The position numbers and the translations under genes are program-made. Below, one piece after another: positions 11,425 through 25,359 of a stretch of 64,000 bases of DNA. Source of the DNA: Chlorella sorokiniana (taxonomy: Eukaryota > Chlorophyta > Trebouxiophyceae > Chlorellales > Chlorellaceae); NCBI GenBank assembly GCA_025917655.1, contig CP084614.1, forward strand, positions 2,294,001 to 2,358,000. Direction: 5' to 3'. The number at the start of each line of letters is the position of its first letter. The first letter of the stretch is position 1. A model generated the notes under the pieces. That model was given only the letters and a program-made list of their open reading frames with translations. It was not told where the DNA came from and did not search any database.

Positions 11425-11903
11425 GCCTCAGCAACCAGACATCTCTTGGTCAGCGTTGAGGTGCAAGGCTGAAGAACCTGATTACAGCACACCAAGCAGG
11501 TGAATATGACCTGAGCCAGGGAGCCCGAAAAGCGATGATGGAGACGCCCCGCCTTCCAGCTGGATCGGTTTCGTTAGCCTGAAGAGCCCTGGCACGTCCA
11601 GCCAATGAGCCAATGCTGTTGGGCTGCACGAACAACCGCCCCCACCCAGCAAAGCCGTTGACGGGGCAAGGAACCCAGCAGGTACCAGGCGGCAGGCGCC
11701 CGCCCGTCACTGGACTGGATCGGCATAGCTGGCTAAAGCGAGTCATCCGCATTACACAAACGAACCAAAATTCACCACCCATTGATCATAATAACTACGA
11801 CAAAACTTGTGACAATCACTGAAGGCCACCAACGGCCGCTTCCTGGCCTGCGCCGCACGGTGCCAGCGCCCTTCCCGGGCTGGCAGCGCCAGCGGCGGCC
11901 GAC
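11425..11903. promoter_or_regulatory. Upstream region of the AAA gene and 3' flank of the FKBP gene
   Basis: Lower-GC stretch between two minus-strand genes. It should hold the AAA promoter and the FKBP 3' UTR. No clear TATA box or other named element was recognised. Confidence 0.4.
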
Positions 11904-14867
11904 TCACTTCACATCCACCAACTCCACCTCAAACACGAGCCACGCGTTGGGGGATGGCACCCCGCACGCCCGACGAACCATAAGCCTGCAGCACAAGCAC
12001 GGCAGGGGGGCGGGGAGGGTGGGAGGGGCACGGCAGAATCGCAACATAAGCGGGCGAGTCCTCGCCAGGCACCCGCCAGAGTCGCGGAACGCCCGCTGTC
12101 AGCATGTCGGCAGGCATTCGAGCGGGCGGCGGCGCACCATGGCCGGCGGGATGGTGAGGCGCCGCTTGTCGCCCACACGCATGCCCTCCACTCCCGGTCC
12201 CACCCTGCGGGATTGGGAGCCAGGCCGCAGTAGTGAGGGATCAGCCGCACACAGCCACTCCGCACCGCCCCCGCACCCACAGGTGGCGAAAACCAGCGCT
12301 GCAGATGGTGGAAAGCAGGGCCAGACGCGCGCCCATCAACAGCACACACGCCAAACGTGGTAACACCACCGTGACCTCGCCGACAAGGCCAGCGCTGCCT
12401 CATGCACGTCTGTCTCCCGCACCGCCGCCAAGCCACCCACCCTTGATGACCTCCCCTACTCCGAGGCGGAAAGAGAAGGTGGCGGTGCCCTTGGTCTGAT
12501 CGAACACCTTGCCGTTGCTCTTCAGGCGCCCAATGTACCGCATCACCACCTTCTTGCCGGGCTTGGCCAGCTTGCCGTCGGGGCGGCCCTGTGGCGGTTT
12601 CGGCCGGGCGGGGGGAGGGGAAAGGCAGCACGGCGTGGGAAGCTGGGTGCCTGGCTCCAAGCGGTGCTCAGGCGCTCAGGGAGCTGGTGATGCGGCAGGA
12701 GGCGCCGCAGGCAAGCGCTCGCTGCTCGGCGCCGCGGCACCAGCAGCCACGCACCATCTTCAGGTCTTCAATCTCAAACCCGTTGGGGAACTTGCGCGAC
12801 TTTGGCTTGGCCGCGGAGGCCGGGCCCTCGGCCTTTGCTGCGCCTGCTGCTTGCCCGCGGTGCCCGGCTGCTGCTGCTGCTGCTGCTTCTGCGCGGCCGA
12901 GGGCGTCGCCGCGCCCTGCTGCTTGGCCTGCTTCGCCGCCTGCTGGGCTGCCTCAGCCGCCTGCTCGGCCTTGCGCTTCTGCCCCGCCTGCTGCGCTGCT
13001 GCAGGCGCTGCCTTGGGCTGCTGCTCCTCCTCACTGCCCTCCTCCTCCTCCTCCTCCTCCTCCTCCTCCTCTTCGCTGCCCTCCTCCCCATCCTCGCTCT
13101 CCTCCTCCCCCTCCTCGCTCTCCTCCTCGCCCTCCTCATCATCATCGTCGCTTGCCTCCACATTGTCGTCATCAAAACCCGCTGCTGTGTTGCCGGCCTT
13201 CTTCCCCTTGGCAGCGCCGTTTGCCTGCTCTGGGGCAGGCAGCACCTCGGGCCGGCCGCTGCCCTGCTGCTCCCGATCCTGCATCGTGTGCAGCGGGCAG
13301 CGGCTCGGCGCCAGTGCACCGCCGCACCAGCTGACCCAGGCGCCCCACGCTGGCAGGCACAGCAGGCCCTGCTTGGCTGTGACAGCAACGCTTGGCTACG
13401 GCAGCTGGCGAAGAGGTTCATCTGGAAATCACATCCTGGCAGCAGCAACAGCCCACCGTCACGTCTTCGATCATGATGCGGCGCGGCGGCTCCAGATCAC
13501 TGTCGTCCTCCTCATCATCTGAGTCTACAATCACGGGGCACACCGCGGCAAGTGCAGGCTCAGCGATGCATGCCCCATGCTTCAGGTGGAGCGACAGCTG
13601 GCGGATTTGCGCCTTGTCCGCGGGCTGCAGAAGCCTCGGTGCCCGTGCGCCGGCAGGGCAGGATGCACAGCCCCACTAGATAGTGGGCAGGCAGAGCACG
13701 CCACGAGACAAGCAGCGGGAGCAGGCGCACGCCCCACTGCCTGCCCTGAGGGCCTGGGTTGAGGGCGGCGGCACGACACTGGCCGCCAGGCGCAGCTCAG
13801 CCGAGGGCAGCGGCACACCCGCTGTGCCACTGCATGCTGTCAGAGAGACCGGGAGAGAGCGGGAGAGGGAGGAAGTCGGGCAGGCGCACCTCCAGACTCG
13901 TAGTCAGAGTCCTCCTCCGAGTCGTACTCATCAGCCAGCACCGGCACGCCGTTTCGTCAAAGCCCAGTATGCGGCCGGCGCCGTAGCCATACCCCCTCCT
14001 CGCCCTCGCTGTCGCCCTCCCCTGCGGGAGGTGCCAGCGGCGAGGGAGGCCAGCGCAGCGGCTGGGCGCGGGCGGCAGCGACAGGTGGGCGCACGGCTGC
14101 AGCGCGGCGCTCCCCCTGCGCCAGAGCACGGCGGCGTTGTTGCGGCAGTGAGGGGCGGGCGTGTTGATCGCGGCTGGCGCTGCCAGCTCACCCATCTCAT
14201 ACTCGGGCATGTAGTAGCCGGTGAGGTGGATGGCGGCGCCGCCCTCCACGCTGAACTCGGTGTACCTGCAGCGGTACACACGCCAAGCCGCGCCCAGCAA
14301 GCATGTCACAGCCCAATAGGGCGGCCAATGGTGGCACACGCCTCACACACGGCATGGCGGTGGCAGCCGGCATGCAGTCAAGGCAATCCATCATAGCAGA
14401 GCCGGCTCACACGGTCACAGGAGCAGGGATGCGGGTGCGGCGGGCAGGCAGGCGCAGCCTGCGCTCACTGGTCAAAGATGAGGTCGAGGCCGACGCTCTC
14501 GGTACCGCCCTCACGCAGCACGCACACCAGCAGCGGCTCGCCATCCTCGGTCACGCGCACCTTTAGCGCGGCCTTGGCGCCGGGCTTGGCCTTGGTGCTC
14601 AGGCAGGCCTATGTGTGTGTGTGGGGGTGTGTGTGTGTGTGGGGGGGGGCAGCAAGGAGCTCAGCACAGTGGCAACCAACATACAAGGCGTTTGAGAGGA
14701 TGGACAAGACCGATTGACACTTCCCGCGCATCGAACCATGCATTCAACACCCTGATTGGGGCAGGCCTGCATCCACAAACCTGCGAGACATGCAGCTTGG
14801 AACTCTCTGGCGGCGGCACAAACGGCGTGGGCTTGCCGGGCTTGACCTCGCAGCCCCAGAACACCAT
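11904..14867 (-). CDS. FKBP53: Nuclear nucleoplasmin-FKBP peptidyl-prolyl isomerase
   Basis: Matches the plant FKBP53-type histone chaperone and prolyl isomerase. It starts with [13 protein letters not shown], the nucleoplasmin-like opening, followed by [19 protein letters not shown] and the [17 protein letters not shown] strand pair. Next are acidic patches ([12 protein letters not shown]), a long Glu/Asp tract near 13020-13170, a Lys/Ala/Gln-rich basic stretch, and the linker [13 protein letters not shown]. The C-terminal FKBP domain has [53 protein letters not shown] and a final [11 protein letters not shown]. The pocket residues Tyr, Phe-Asp, Phe, Val-Ile, Trp and Tyr are all visible. Single-base slips occur near 12838, near 12195 and in the C run near 11950. 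The family acts in the nucleolus or on chromatin. It is head-to-head with the isopropylmalate dehydrogenase gene. Confidence 0.9.
14603..14651. repeat. (GT)n and G-rich microsatellite in an FKBP intron
   Basis: Alternating GT runs broken by G tracts, located between the first and second coding exons of the FKBP gene. Confidence 0.8.
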
Positions 14868-15268
14868 CGCGCCCCAAGTGACTTTTCCTGTCAGCTTGTG
14901 GTGATTTCTGCAAGGGCAACGGAGAGCGGGGGCAAGGGTGGGCCGCAGTCAGATCAAAGAGCGGCTCAGGAGAACAAACTGCAATGCTACTAGTGCACAT
15001 GCACTCCAGCCACAGTACAGACGCCATGCAGTTTGCCATCTTATGGCGCAGCCACTGAGAGAAGCAAAGGATGGAGTGAAGGCGCATGCATGGCGCCCAC
15101 CTGGTCACGGCTGGTCGGTCTGTTGATTGTCACACTGGCATCCGCCGATACGAAGCCAGGCAATGAGCAAGATATCGCATTTCGATGTACAAATCGTACA
15201 GCGGCTCTGACATCCTGCTGAGCGGAGCATCAAACCGCCTCTTTGCCTCGCAATTTTCATCGGGAAGC
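14868..15268. promoter_or_regulatory. Shared divergent upstream region of FKBP and IPMDH genes
   Basis: About 400 nt separate the two start codons, which point away from each other. It is lower in GC than the flanking exons. A bidirectional promoter is likely from position alone; no specific element is claimed. Confidence 0.45.
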
Positions 15269-17741
<2,473 letters not shown>

Positions 17742-18054
17742 CGCGGCCGCCGCGAGCTGCCTGCACCCGGGCTGCGCACCGCGCTGATGATGGCCTGCTC
17801 GTGACTGGTGCAAGCTTGACAGGAGGAGGGCAGGGCAGTCGTTGCGTGGGAGGGCTTGCGTTGCAAATCAAGGGTGCAGCTGGGTGCCTTGAAAAGGGGC
17901 GGTGTGGGAAAAAGGTGGCGGGCTGCCTAGGTCGTATAAATAACAGACGTCTCTGTGAGACAATCTGCATATGGTACATTAGTCGGTCAACTGTCGGTGT
18001 GGGGGCCGACCCTCTGCCGAGGCGTCGCCAGCTCCTCCATCAATGCGCCATGCA
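17742..18054. terminator. Convergent 3' ends of IPMDH and SUMO genes
   Basis: The two genes run towards each other here, so both 3' UTRs and polyadenylation sites should lie in these 313 nt. No other feature was recognised. Confidence 0.4.
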
Positions 18055-18649
18055 TCAGCACCCGCCAACCTGCTCGATCATGGCGTCAATCTGCGAGCAG
18101 GTGCAGCACGCAGGGAGTGAAGATGCCGGCTGCAGGTTGCGCAGCAGCCAGCGGTGCACCCACCACGTCGCCATCTTCCATTTCGGTCGGCAGGGGTCTC
18201 CTCCTTGCGCAGGCGCTGCGCGTCAAACATGAACTTCATCAGCTGCTCGTCTCTCTGGGTCTTCTGGCAGTAGGCGTTGAAAATCTGCAGGGCGCAAAGC
18301 CGGCCACGTGTTGCATTTGGGCGAGGAGGCTGTCACAAGCCGGCGCCCTGTTCAGGGCCAGAACAGAGCACACTCCACCCCACCACAATCTTTCTCTACA
18401 CCTCCACTACCTTCTGGAATGGTGTGCGGAGCTTCACGCGGAAGGAAATTTCCTGTCCAGTCTGCAGAGGAAGGGAGGCAGGCAGTGTTCGAAACGCAGC
18501 GGCGGGCGGCGGGTCGGCCCCTGCCGCAGCAACCCAGAAGTTGTTCCTTATTGCACCTTTATGATCTCTGTTCGAGTCTTGAACCTAAATTCGCTGATGA
18601 GACCCACCTGGTCTCTGACTTTGATGGTGATTGGCACGCCGTCAGCCAT
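18055..18649 (-). CDS. SUMO: SUMO, small ubiquitin-like modifier
   Basis: Small modifier conjugated to lysines of mainly nuclear proteins. Exon 1 gives [14 protein letters not shown], the next [17 protein letters not shown], then [20 protein letters not shown] with [13 protein letters not shown], and after a one-base slip near 18170 EMEDGDVV and [10 protein letters not shown]. The order and spacing match the single ubiquitin-like fold of SUMO. The mature Gly-Gly end is followed by only one residue (Cys) before the stop, so the precursor tail removed by the SUMO protease is minimal. About 95 residues across four exons. It is divergent from the RING-CH gene, 289 nt between start codons. Confidence 0.9.
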
Positions 18650-18938
18650 GGTTGCCGCTACTGACGATCGATAACCAAGCTATCTTTGTAACTGCACTTT
18701 GCAACAAAAGATCATCCTTGCTGCCGCGAGCTGCTGCTGCATCAAGTGTTGTTTGACGTGCGATGCCTGCGGAGCCTCGCACCTTGCCTTCTCCGTGCAC
18801 CACTTGCGTTTGTGACATTCTGCGCATGACATGGACAGCCTTCCGGCGCTCCCGACATCCTGAGAGGCCTGTCCGCCAAGCCCGCTGCTTAGTGCAGGCA
18901 GCCGGCAGCCTTTCGCCCAGCTGTAGCATCCAATCGGA
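18650..18938. promoter_or_regulatory. Divergent upstream region of SUMO and RING-CH genes
   Basis: 289 nt between opposite start codons. Probably a shared promoter, inferred from gene orientation only. Confidence 0.45.
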
Positions 18939-20385
18939 ATGCAGGCGGTCAGGCTGCAGCGCCCTCGTTCCAGGGCCTTGAGGTGCAGCAGGAGCGATTC
19001 CGCAGTGCCTGCCGGCGGGCCCTCCGAGCCTGCACTGTGCCGCATATGCTGGGAGGGCGAGGAGCCAGGCGACGAGGGACGCCTTGTTGCTCCGTGCGCC
19101 TGCAGCGGCTCCATGGTGAGCTTGGGGGCGGCTCTCATATGCGCGGGCGACGCTCGCTCTCCTGGCTGCCCCTGTGCCTTGACAGTTTCTTCCTTTCCCC
19201 CTGAACCTCTCACTGCAGCGGCATGTGCACATGCGCTGCCTTAGATACTGGCAGGCGCAGCTGCGTGCACAGAAGGGCATCAAGGCGAGCTGCCGCTGCG
19301 ACGTGTGCAAGGCGGCATGGGCAAAGCCCTTCCTGCCGCCCGCCTCCGCCAAGAACTGGAAGGAGGTACTGGTCAGCGTGCTGCGCAGCGTACCCTGGTC
19401 TGCGGTGCTGGAGGTGCGTCGGCTCTGGCTGGATTGCGGGCGGCAAGGCCCCAGCCGATCACGAACTGGGGTGCCTTGTCATGCAGCTGCCTTCCTCATC
19501 CGCGTCGGTGCCGCCGGCTCTTTCGCCTGGCAAACCTTTGTGCGCTTATGGCAGGATTCCTGGATTCTCAGTCAGCCCCGATCTTCTCCACTCCTTCCAC
19601 CCCTGCGCTGCAGTGCTGGAAGTTTGGCGTCTTCCTGGCAGGCACGGTGCACGGGGTGCAGGCGGGCGTGTCGGGCTTCCGGTGCGGCATGCGCTGGGCC
19701 GCGGCGCACTCGCGCGCCAACATGCAGCTGGCCCGCACCGGCGTGCGCTGGGCACCAGAGATGGCGCTGGCAGCGGGCACCGTGCCGCCGCTCAAGGTGG
19801 GGCGCTGCGGCTGTGAGAGCGCCTGGGAGGGTGTGCCGCTGCCGATCCAGCACCAACGCCATTTGCGCCGAGTCACGCTGTAAGCCCTCCCTCTGCATCG
19901 CTGGCACGTTTCGCGCTCCCCTTGCCCATTCTACCCGCCCGCACATCCGTCCACATGCCCGCGTGCGGTGCCCGCAGGTGCCACTGGCGCTCTGCGTGGG
20001 CGCCTTTGTGGCGGGGCTGGCTGCCCAGGCGGCGCTCATGTCCATGGTTTGCGCCTATGCTGGCACCGTGGCGGGCTTTGCCGCTGGCGTCACGCAGTCG
20101 CTGCAAGCCACCGTGCAGCTGGGAGGCTGCCTGGTACACAAGGGTGCGTGGCTGTGCTCTTGGCAGCGCGAGGATGCCGGCACACGTGTGGCTGCGTGCC
20201 TGCTTGTTTCTTGCTCCATCGGGAGATGTGGCATGCAGACCCGCTGTTGCCCGCATGCAGGCGGCATCCTGGCGCGAACTGCTGGCAGCGGCGCCGTCCG
20301 CGGGTTGGCGGCCGCCGGGCAGCTGGCGGCCCCGCTGCTGCTGGGCCTGCTTCGTACGCTTGCACTCTCACGCATGTTTGCTTAG
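18939..20385 (+). CDS. RING-CH (MARCH-like) membrane E3 ubiquitin ligase
   Basis: Five exons: 18939-19115, 19219-19413, 19614-19796, 19978-20143 and 20261-20385. The first two encode a C4HC3 RING-CH finger: CRIC, then CAC, HMRC and CDVC, with the typical Trp (CRICWEGE) and RYW spacing. This is followed by KPFLPP and a Lys/Trp segment as in membrane-bound MARCH proteins. The last three exons are hydrophobic and Ala/Gly-rich, for example LALCVGAFVAGLAAQAAL, and probably form transmembrane helices. The whole reading is continuous without a slip, about 280 residues. The family transfers ubiquitin to membrane proteins; the target is unknown. The start is the first ATG in frame before the finger. 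Confidence 0.85.
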
Positions 20386-22065
20386 AGCCAGCGCTGGAGC
20401 CCCCTGTTTCTGTCTATGCCCGTCCCCGTGCTTCCCCATTGCTTCCATTCGTGAGCCTTTCTGCCCTTGGCTTGCTGCTGTACAACTACTTGCGCTGCCC
20501 CTCATGTTCCCGCTTGTGACACATAACGCTCCTTGATCGAGATGATTGTTTTCAGTTGCAATACTCAAGTTTTTCGCCTGGCATTTCCTTACATACATTT
20601 CCAGGGCTGGTTGTTCAGTTGCAGTGTGTTGTCCATGTATAATCTGATGCTGGCGTAGTTAGTCATCAGGTTCATCTGCGAGCATTTCAATGATGTAAAA
20701 CGTTGCTTGGGATTGGAGATGGATTGCCGCAAGTGCTGGCACGCTAGCGTCTGCAGCGCTGGTCATTAGTCTTGGCAGCAGCAGGCTCACCGTACGTCAC
20801 GTGACGCCCTGTGCAGCAGCCCGGCGCATCCTCCAACTCTGCTCCACAGCAGTCCCAAAATCTGCAGCAGGCGAGGCGTTATATTGTGACCTCAATCAAT
20901 CAACCTGGTGCAATTTGTGGCGACGCGAACGAGTCGCCCACCGCAGCAAGCCCGTCCTGCCCACAACCGCTCGCAGCTGGTGCTCCGGTGCATTGCTCTG
21001 CCGGCAGAAGCCGATTGCCTGCAGTAAAATCCAAGCTCAAGGATGCCTTGCAAGGTCAGTGGTACATTGAGGCAGCAAAACAGGCCGCAATGGCTGCCCG
21101 TACCTTGCTAACTTCGCCGCCAGTCCACAGCGCGGAGTGATAGCGGCAACTGTGTGGCCCATTGGCGGCTGGATCGAACTGCTTTGCAGCGACGGCATGT
21201 CCTCATGCTGGCCTTGCGTTCCGGCTGCTGTGGCTGCTGCTGAGCCTCTGGCGACGCCGCCGCGCCTCCTGATTGCAGCGGCGCTGGGGTGCCGCTCTGC
21301 TCTGCATTTGCCATGCTGTGTTGGTTGCGTGCCTGCCTTCTCGACGTTTCCATCAGTGCCCTCGCTCGTCTGCAGGGCGCCAGCGGCACAGCAGGATGCC
21401 CAAGCGTTGCGCCAAGGACTGAAAAAGAGTGTGCCATGCGCGCGGATGGATAACCTAGTCCAATTGCTTTGAAAAGTCAATTGTGGATTGAAATGAGCTT
21501 CTTAAATGCGGGGAAAGGTCCTGTCCTGCGAGTGTACTGAAAATCTCCAGGCTGGCAAGAACCTTGCATCTGGTTTCGTGTGGGTCGCGACAGGTCCAGA
21601 TCCCACGGCTGAAGCTTGGGCAGAACTACAACTTCCTGATTTCACGACCCCCAGTCCCCTGGCACCGCTCCTGATCGATTGCAAACGAGCCTAGCCTGCA
21701 CGCGCCCTTCGCCGTTGGCGTTCCTTCCAAGGCTTGTGAGTATCTGCTGTAACTTGACGGACACGTTACATTACGCTGCTGCGCCGCCATGCTGCCACTT
21801 TGCGCACCGCCAGCCCAAAGTCACTGCCTCCTGCCCGCCTGGGCCCTTTCAATGGCTACAAACATTGAATTTGTCGTGCCGGGCGCGTCATTAGCGCCGC
21901 CGCCATTGCGGGCTTGCTGCCCCGGCGTCAGATTGCCGACCAAGCACCGCGCCGACATGGCTAGGCTGCCCGCGAGCTCGGCCGCCCCTCTCCTCCCAAC
22001 ATGCCTGCGCCGCTTCCTCCCTGCAGTGCACGGCTGATCCCGTCGGCGCTCTGGGGCCGCCAAGC
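20386..22065. other. Gene-poor stretch of 1.7 kb
   Basis: Lower GC than the flanks. The left end should be the RING-CH 3' UTR and the right end the EMSY-LIKE promoter. One open stretch at 20811-21140 is listed separately. Nothing else was recognised on either strand. Confidence 0.4.
20811..21140 (+). CDS. Possible exon or small gene, unrecognised
   Basis: About 109 codons without a stop, starting Gln/Ser-rich (QQPGASSNSAPQQSQNLQQA) and continuing through KSKLKDALQGQWYIEAAKQA. It has no ATG at its left edge, but a possible acceptor (ccctgtgcag) precedes it, so it would be an internal exon. Composition is protein-like, but no homology is recognised and no partner exon was found. It may be chance. 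Confidence 0.2.
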   Translation: MQQPGASSNSAPQQSQNLQQARRYIVTSINQPGAICGDANESPTAASPSCPQPLAAGAPVHCSAGRSRLPAVKSKLKDALQGQWYIEAAKQAAMAARTLLTSPPVHSAE

Positions 22066-24157
22066 ATGACGGCGGTGATTGCGGGCGGCATGGCGGCGCC
22101 GCCGCTCGCGCCTCCGCCCGCGCTGCAGCAGCAGCTGCTGCCGCAGGCGCAGGCGCCCTTCCCGCGGCGCGGCTGGATGCCACACCAAAGTGATGCGCAT
22201 CTTCCTGCAGGGCTCGTATGACCTGGTGGGTGGCGGCAGCTGCACGGGGGCTCCTGCTTCCCCTGCTGGGCTGCCCCAGCAACCGCTCCGCACCACAGCT
22301 CCCCACTCCCTTGCTCGAGCGCAACACGGCAGCTGCACCTGATCTCTCCAACTTGCCGCCTGCTGGTCTTTGGGAACGCGGCTGACAGTTGGGCCTTGAG
22401 GCGGGGCCGCCGCTGCTCGCACACACTGATGGCACACCCCCGCCCGCTGCCTTTCCCGGCCCAGCGCCGCGCCACTCAAGCGCCTGCACCCCTCCCTGCC
22501 CCCCCCGCCTTACCCCGCAGGCCAAGGAGGAGGCGCTGGCCAGCCTGCGCAGCGCACTGTTCATCTCGGAGCAGGAGCACCTGTCGGTGAAGGCGGCAGC
22601 CATGGCCGACGTGCAGCACCACCTGCAGCTGCACCCACCCGCGCCCCAGGCCCCCGCCGCCCCGAGCTCAGCGTGGGCCACAGCAGCCAGCCAGCGGGCG
22701 GCGGCGGCCGCAGCGGCGCCGCCGCCAAGCGCCCCCCCCCCGCCGCGGCGGCCAAGAGCGGCGGCGCCGCGCCGCGCAAGCGCACGCGGGCCGGCGAGGC
22801 GGCCGGGGGCGGCGGCGCGGCGGCACGAAACGCGGCGGCACGGGGCCAGGCCGCCGGGCCGGCCGTGCCTGCTCCGCGTGCGGCCGGCGGCGTGGCGCTG
22901 GACCCGCTGGTGGGCCACGTGGTGATGCGGCACTGGCCGGCGGACGGCGGCTGGTTCCGCGGCGTGATCTCCGACTTCAACCCAGACAACGGCAGCCACT
23001 GGTGGGCTGGAGGGCGCGCTGCTGCCTCTGCTTGCGGGAAACTGCGCGAGCGTTTGAAAGGATTGCAAGTGCTGGGCCACAACTTTGACAGCCCCTCGGC
23101 GCCACCTGCCGCAGAATCAAGCGGCAGGCGGCTGCATTCTTCAGTCTGGCCGCTCCCGCGCTTGCTCACCCCATGCTGCGTACCGCCCCCTGTCCCGCAG
23201 CATCATCTACGACCTGGGCAGCTCCAGCGAGAGCTTCGAGTGGTACCGCATACGGGGGCCAGCCAGCAGGTGGGCCGTGGGGAGGGGCGGCGCCCGCCGC
23301 TCACCGAGGCTGGGTGCTGTTGCACGGGCGGTGCAGTCCTTTTCGCATGCTGCCGCCGCTGCGAGAGGCACCCAGCGCAAGGTGGATCCGCGCACGGCGC
23401 CCTGCCCCGCCTCACTCCGCATCCTCTCACGCCGCCACGGCATCCTTTGGCCGCCACGCAGGACTGCATGGTTCAGGAGGAGAAGGTGGATTTCGCCATG
23501 CTGGCGCCGCCGCCCGCGCCCGGCGCAGCCGCCACGGCCAAGAGCAAAAAGTCGCCGGCTGGGGGGCCGCCTCCGGGCGGCGGCGCGTTCTACGGCCGGC
23601 GCCAGCAAGCAGGGTGGTGGCGCCGCCGCCGCCAGCAAAGCCGCGTCGCGCGCGCGCGGCGGCGCGGCCAAGCCTGCGGCGGGGCGGCCAAGCCGGCAGC
23701 CGCGCGTGCCGCCGCAGCCAAGCCGGTGGCCAGGCCGGCGGCGACGCCCTCCCGGCGCCGTCGCCCGCGCAGCAAACCGCGGCTGCGGCGCCGCAGCCGC
23801 AGCCGGCGCCGCCGCACCGCAACGGCAAGACGCACGCCCTGCACGGCGGGCTGAGCAGCCACGCTGCGGCGCTCAAGCAGGCGCTCGCGTCGGGCGCTCG
23901 CCCCCTTACCTCAACGGCCACACTCTGCTGCCCAGGCGGTGAGGCGCCGCCGCCGCCGCCGCAGTGCTGCTGCAGCCAGCCAGAAGCTGGGAGGCATGCT
24001 GGTGCCAGGGCCCGCCCACCCAGCCGCTGCTGCGCCCGCCTGCCACTCCCTGCCCCCACCCCTGCCCTGGCCTTCCTGCCTGCTCTCGCCTGCTTCCCGC
24101 AGGAGCCGCAGCTGGAGCAGCGATGAGGACAGCTCAGACGACGAGGACGACGAGTGA
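22066..24157 (+). CDS. EML: EMSY-LIKE chromatin protein (ENT plus Tudor/Agenet)
   Basis: The N-terminal ENT domain is split by an intron: HTKVMRIFLQGSYDL near 22180-22225, then AKEEALASLRSALFISEQEH near 22520-22580. After an Ala/Pro/Arg-rich low-complexity linker comes an Agenet/Tudor domain: DPLVGHVVMRHWPADGGWF, RGVISDFNPDNGSHW, then IIYDLGSSSESFEWYRIRG in the next exon. The remainder is Lys/Ala/Arg-rich and ends in an acidic tail (SSDEDSSDDEDDE). Plant EMSY-LIKE proteins have this order and read histone marks or act in defence and flowering chromatin. The start is the ATG opening MTAVIAGG, but one or two base slips separate it from the ENT frame near 22160-22175, so the N-terminus is uncertain. 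Confidence 0.85.
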
Positions 24158-25359
24158 GCGGCGGCGGCGGCGGCGGCGGCACCCCAGCGGCCAGGCCGCA
24201 GCAGCAGCTCTGGGCCCCGCGCCCGGCTGCGAGCCGCTGAGCGTGGCGAGGTGTTGCCCTGCCTGCCAGCCCACCCTAAGCCCCGCCCGCCCTTGCCTCG
24301 GACCCACCCCGCGCCTCGCCTGGCGGGGCAGCCGCTGCCGCCATCCGCTGCCGTCAGCACGCCTGCCGCTTGCGCCTCCACCACTTCCGCACCCGAGTGA
24401 AAGGGGCCACCATGTGCCCCGCCCAATCCTAGCCCGCGCGCCATGCCATAGCTGGCGCCGAGCCCACCAAACCTCCGCTTCGGCTCCTTTTATGATGTCT
24501 CCCTGTACAGCAGCCTGCCCCCACGTTGCAGCCCCGTTTCTCTGCGTGTTCTCTCCCCCTTGCTGTAATCCCCCTGTTTTCGCTCCCACCAACCTCCCTG
24601 GCTGCCACCTTTGGCGCAGCTGAGGCCGCACCCTTTCGACCCGTGGCCCAGCCGCAGTATGCACTGCAGGCCTGCCGCCTGCCTGCCCCCTCCTTGACCA
24701 TCTCCACAACCCCGCCAGCGCAAGGCGGCGCCGCTTGCTGCATGCGCCACGCCCGCGGAAGTGGCCTGCGGCCACCACACCCGTGCATGGCTCTGCGCCG
24801 CTCTTGCCCATGTGCCGTGCGGCGACAGCCACCGCTGCGGTGCATGCCTTGTCCTGCACCCTGTTTTGCCTCTGCTCCTGAAGCTCCTGAATGAATGCCA
24901 AACCTTCCTGGCCGCACCTGTCAAAACCGGCCCCATCTGTCGAGCGCGCCAACCGACGGTGATTGACGGTGGAGAGCCAGTGTCGCATGCAGCGCTGCTC
25001 GCACCAGCTGCTGCAGTAACTCGTGGCCTGCAAGAGAGGCAGCGCTGCCTGTCAGCGCCCCCTGACCGCCGCAGCAGCTCGGAGGGCTGCGCGCAGCGGC
25101 GGCATACTGCTGGGCTTCAGGGGCAAGGAAGGCGGCGTGAGCAGGGCACAGGGCGGCCACGGGGGTCAGCCGCCGCCTTCCCTGGTGCTTCCTGCAATGA
25201 TTGTGGGTTCCACGGTGGCCAAATGGCCCGCCATCTCGGGATGGTAGAGCCGTCTTTCCACCGATTTTCCCCGGCGATGAGGTAGGCAGCCCCGCCGCAC
25301 CACAGCTCCATTGTTCTCTGCTGCTTTTCCTAGACCTCAATCACCACAAACCAGTCATC
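24158..25359. other. Intergenic, no gene recognised
   Basis: Begins with the EMSY-LIKE 3' UTR, including a GGC-repeat run at 24158-24180. A long minus-strand open frame here has an Arg/Gly/Trp-biased composition typical of antisense to GC-rich DNA and is not counted. The last part should be the ferredoxin promoter. Confidence 0.4.

Noticed and set aside
24134-25033. A 300-codon minus-strand open frame after the EMSY-LIKE gene
   Set aside because: Arg/Gly/Trp-rich composition typical of antisense to GC-rich DNA, no domain and no splice support.
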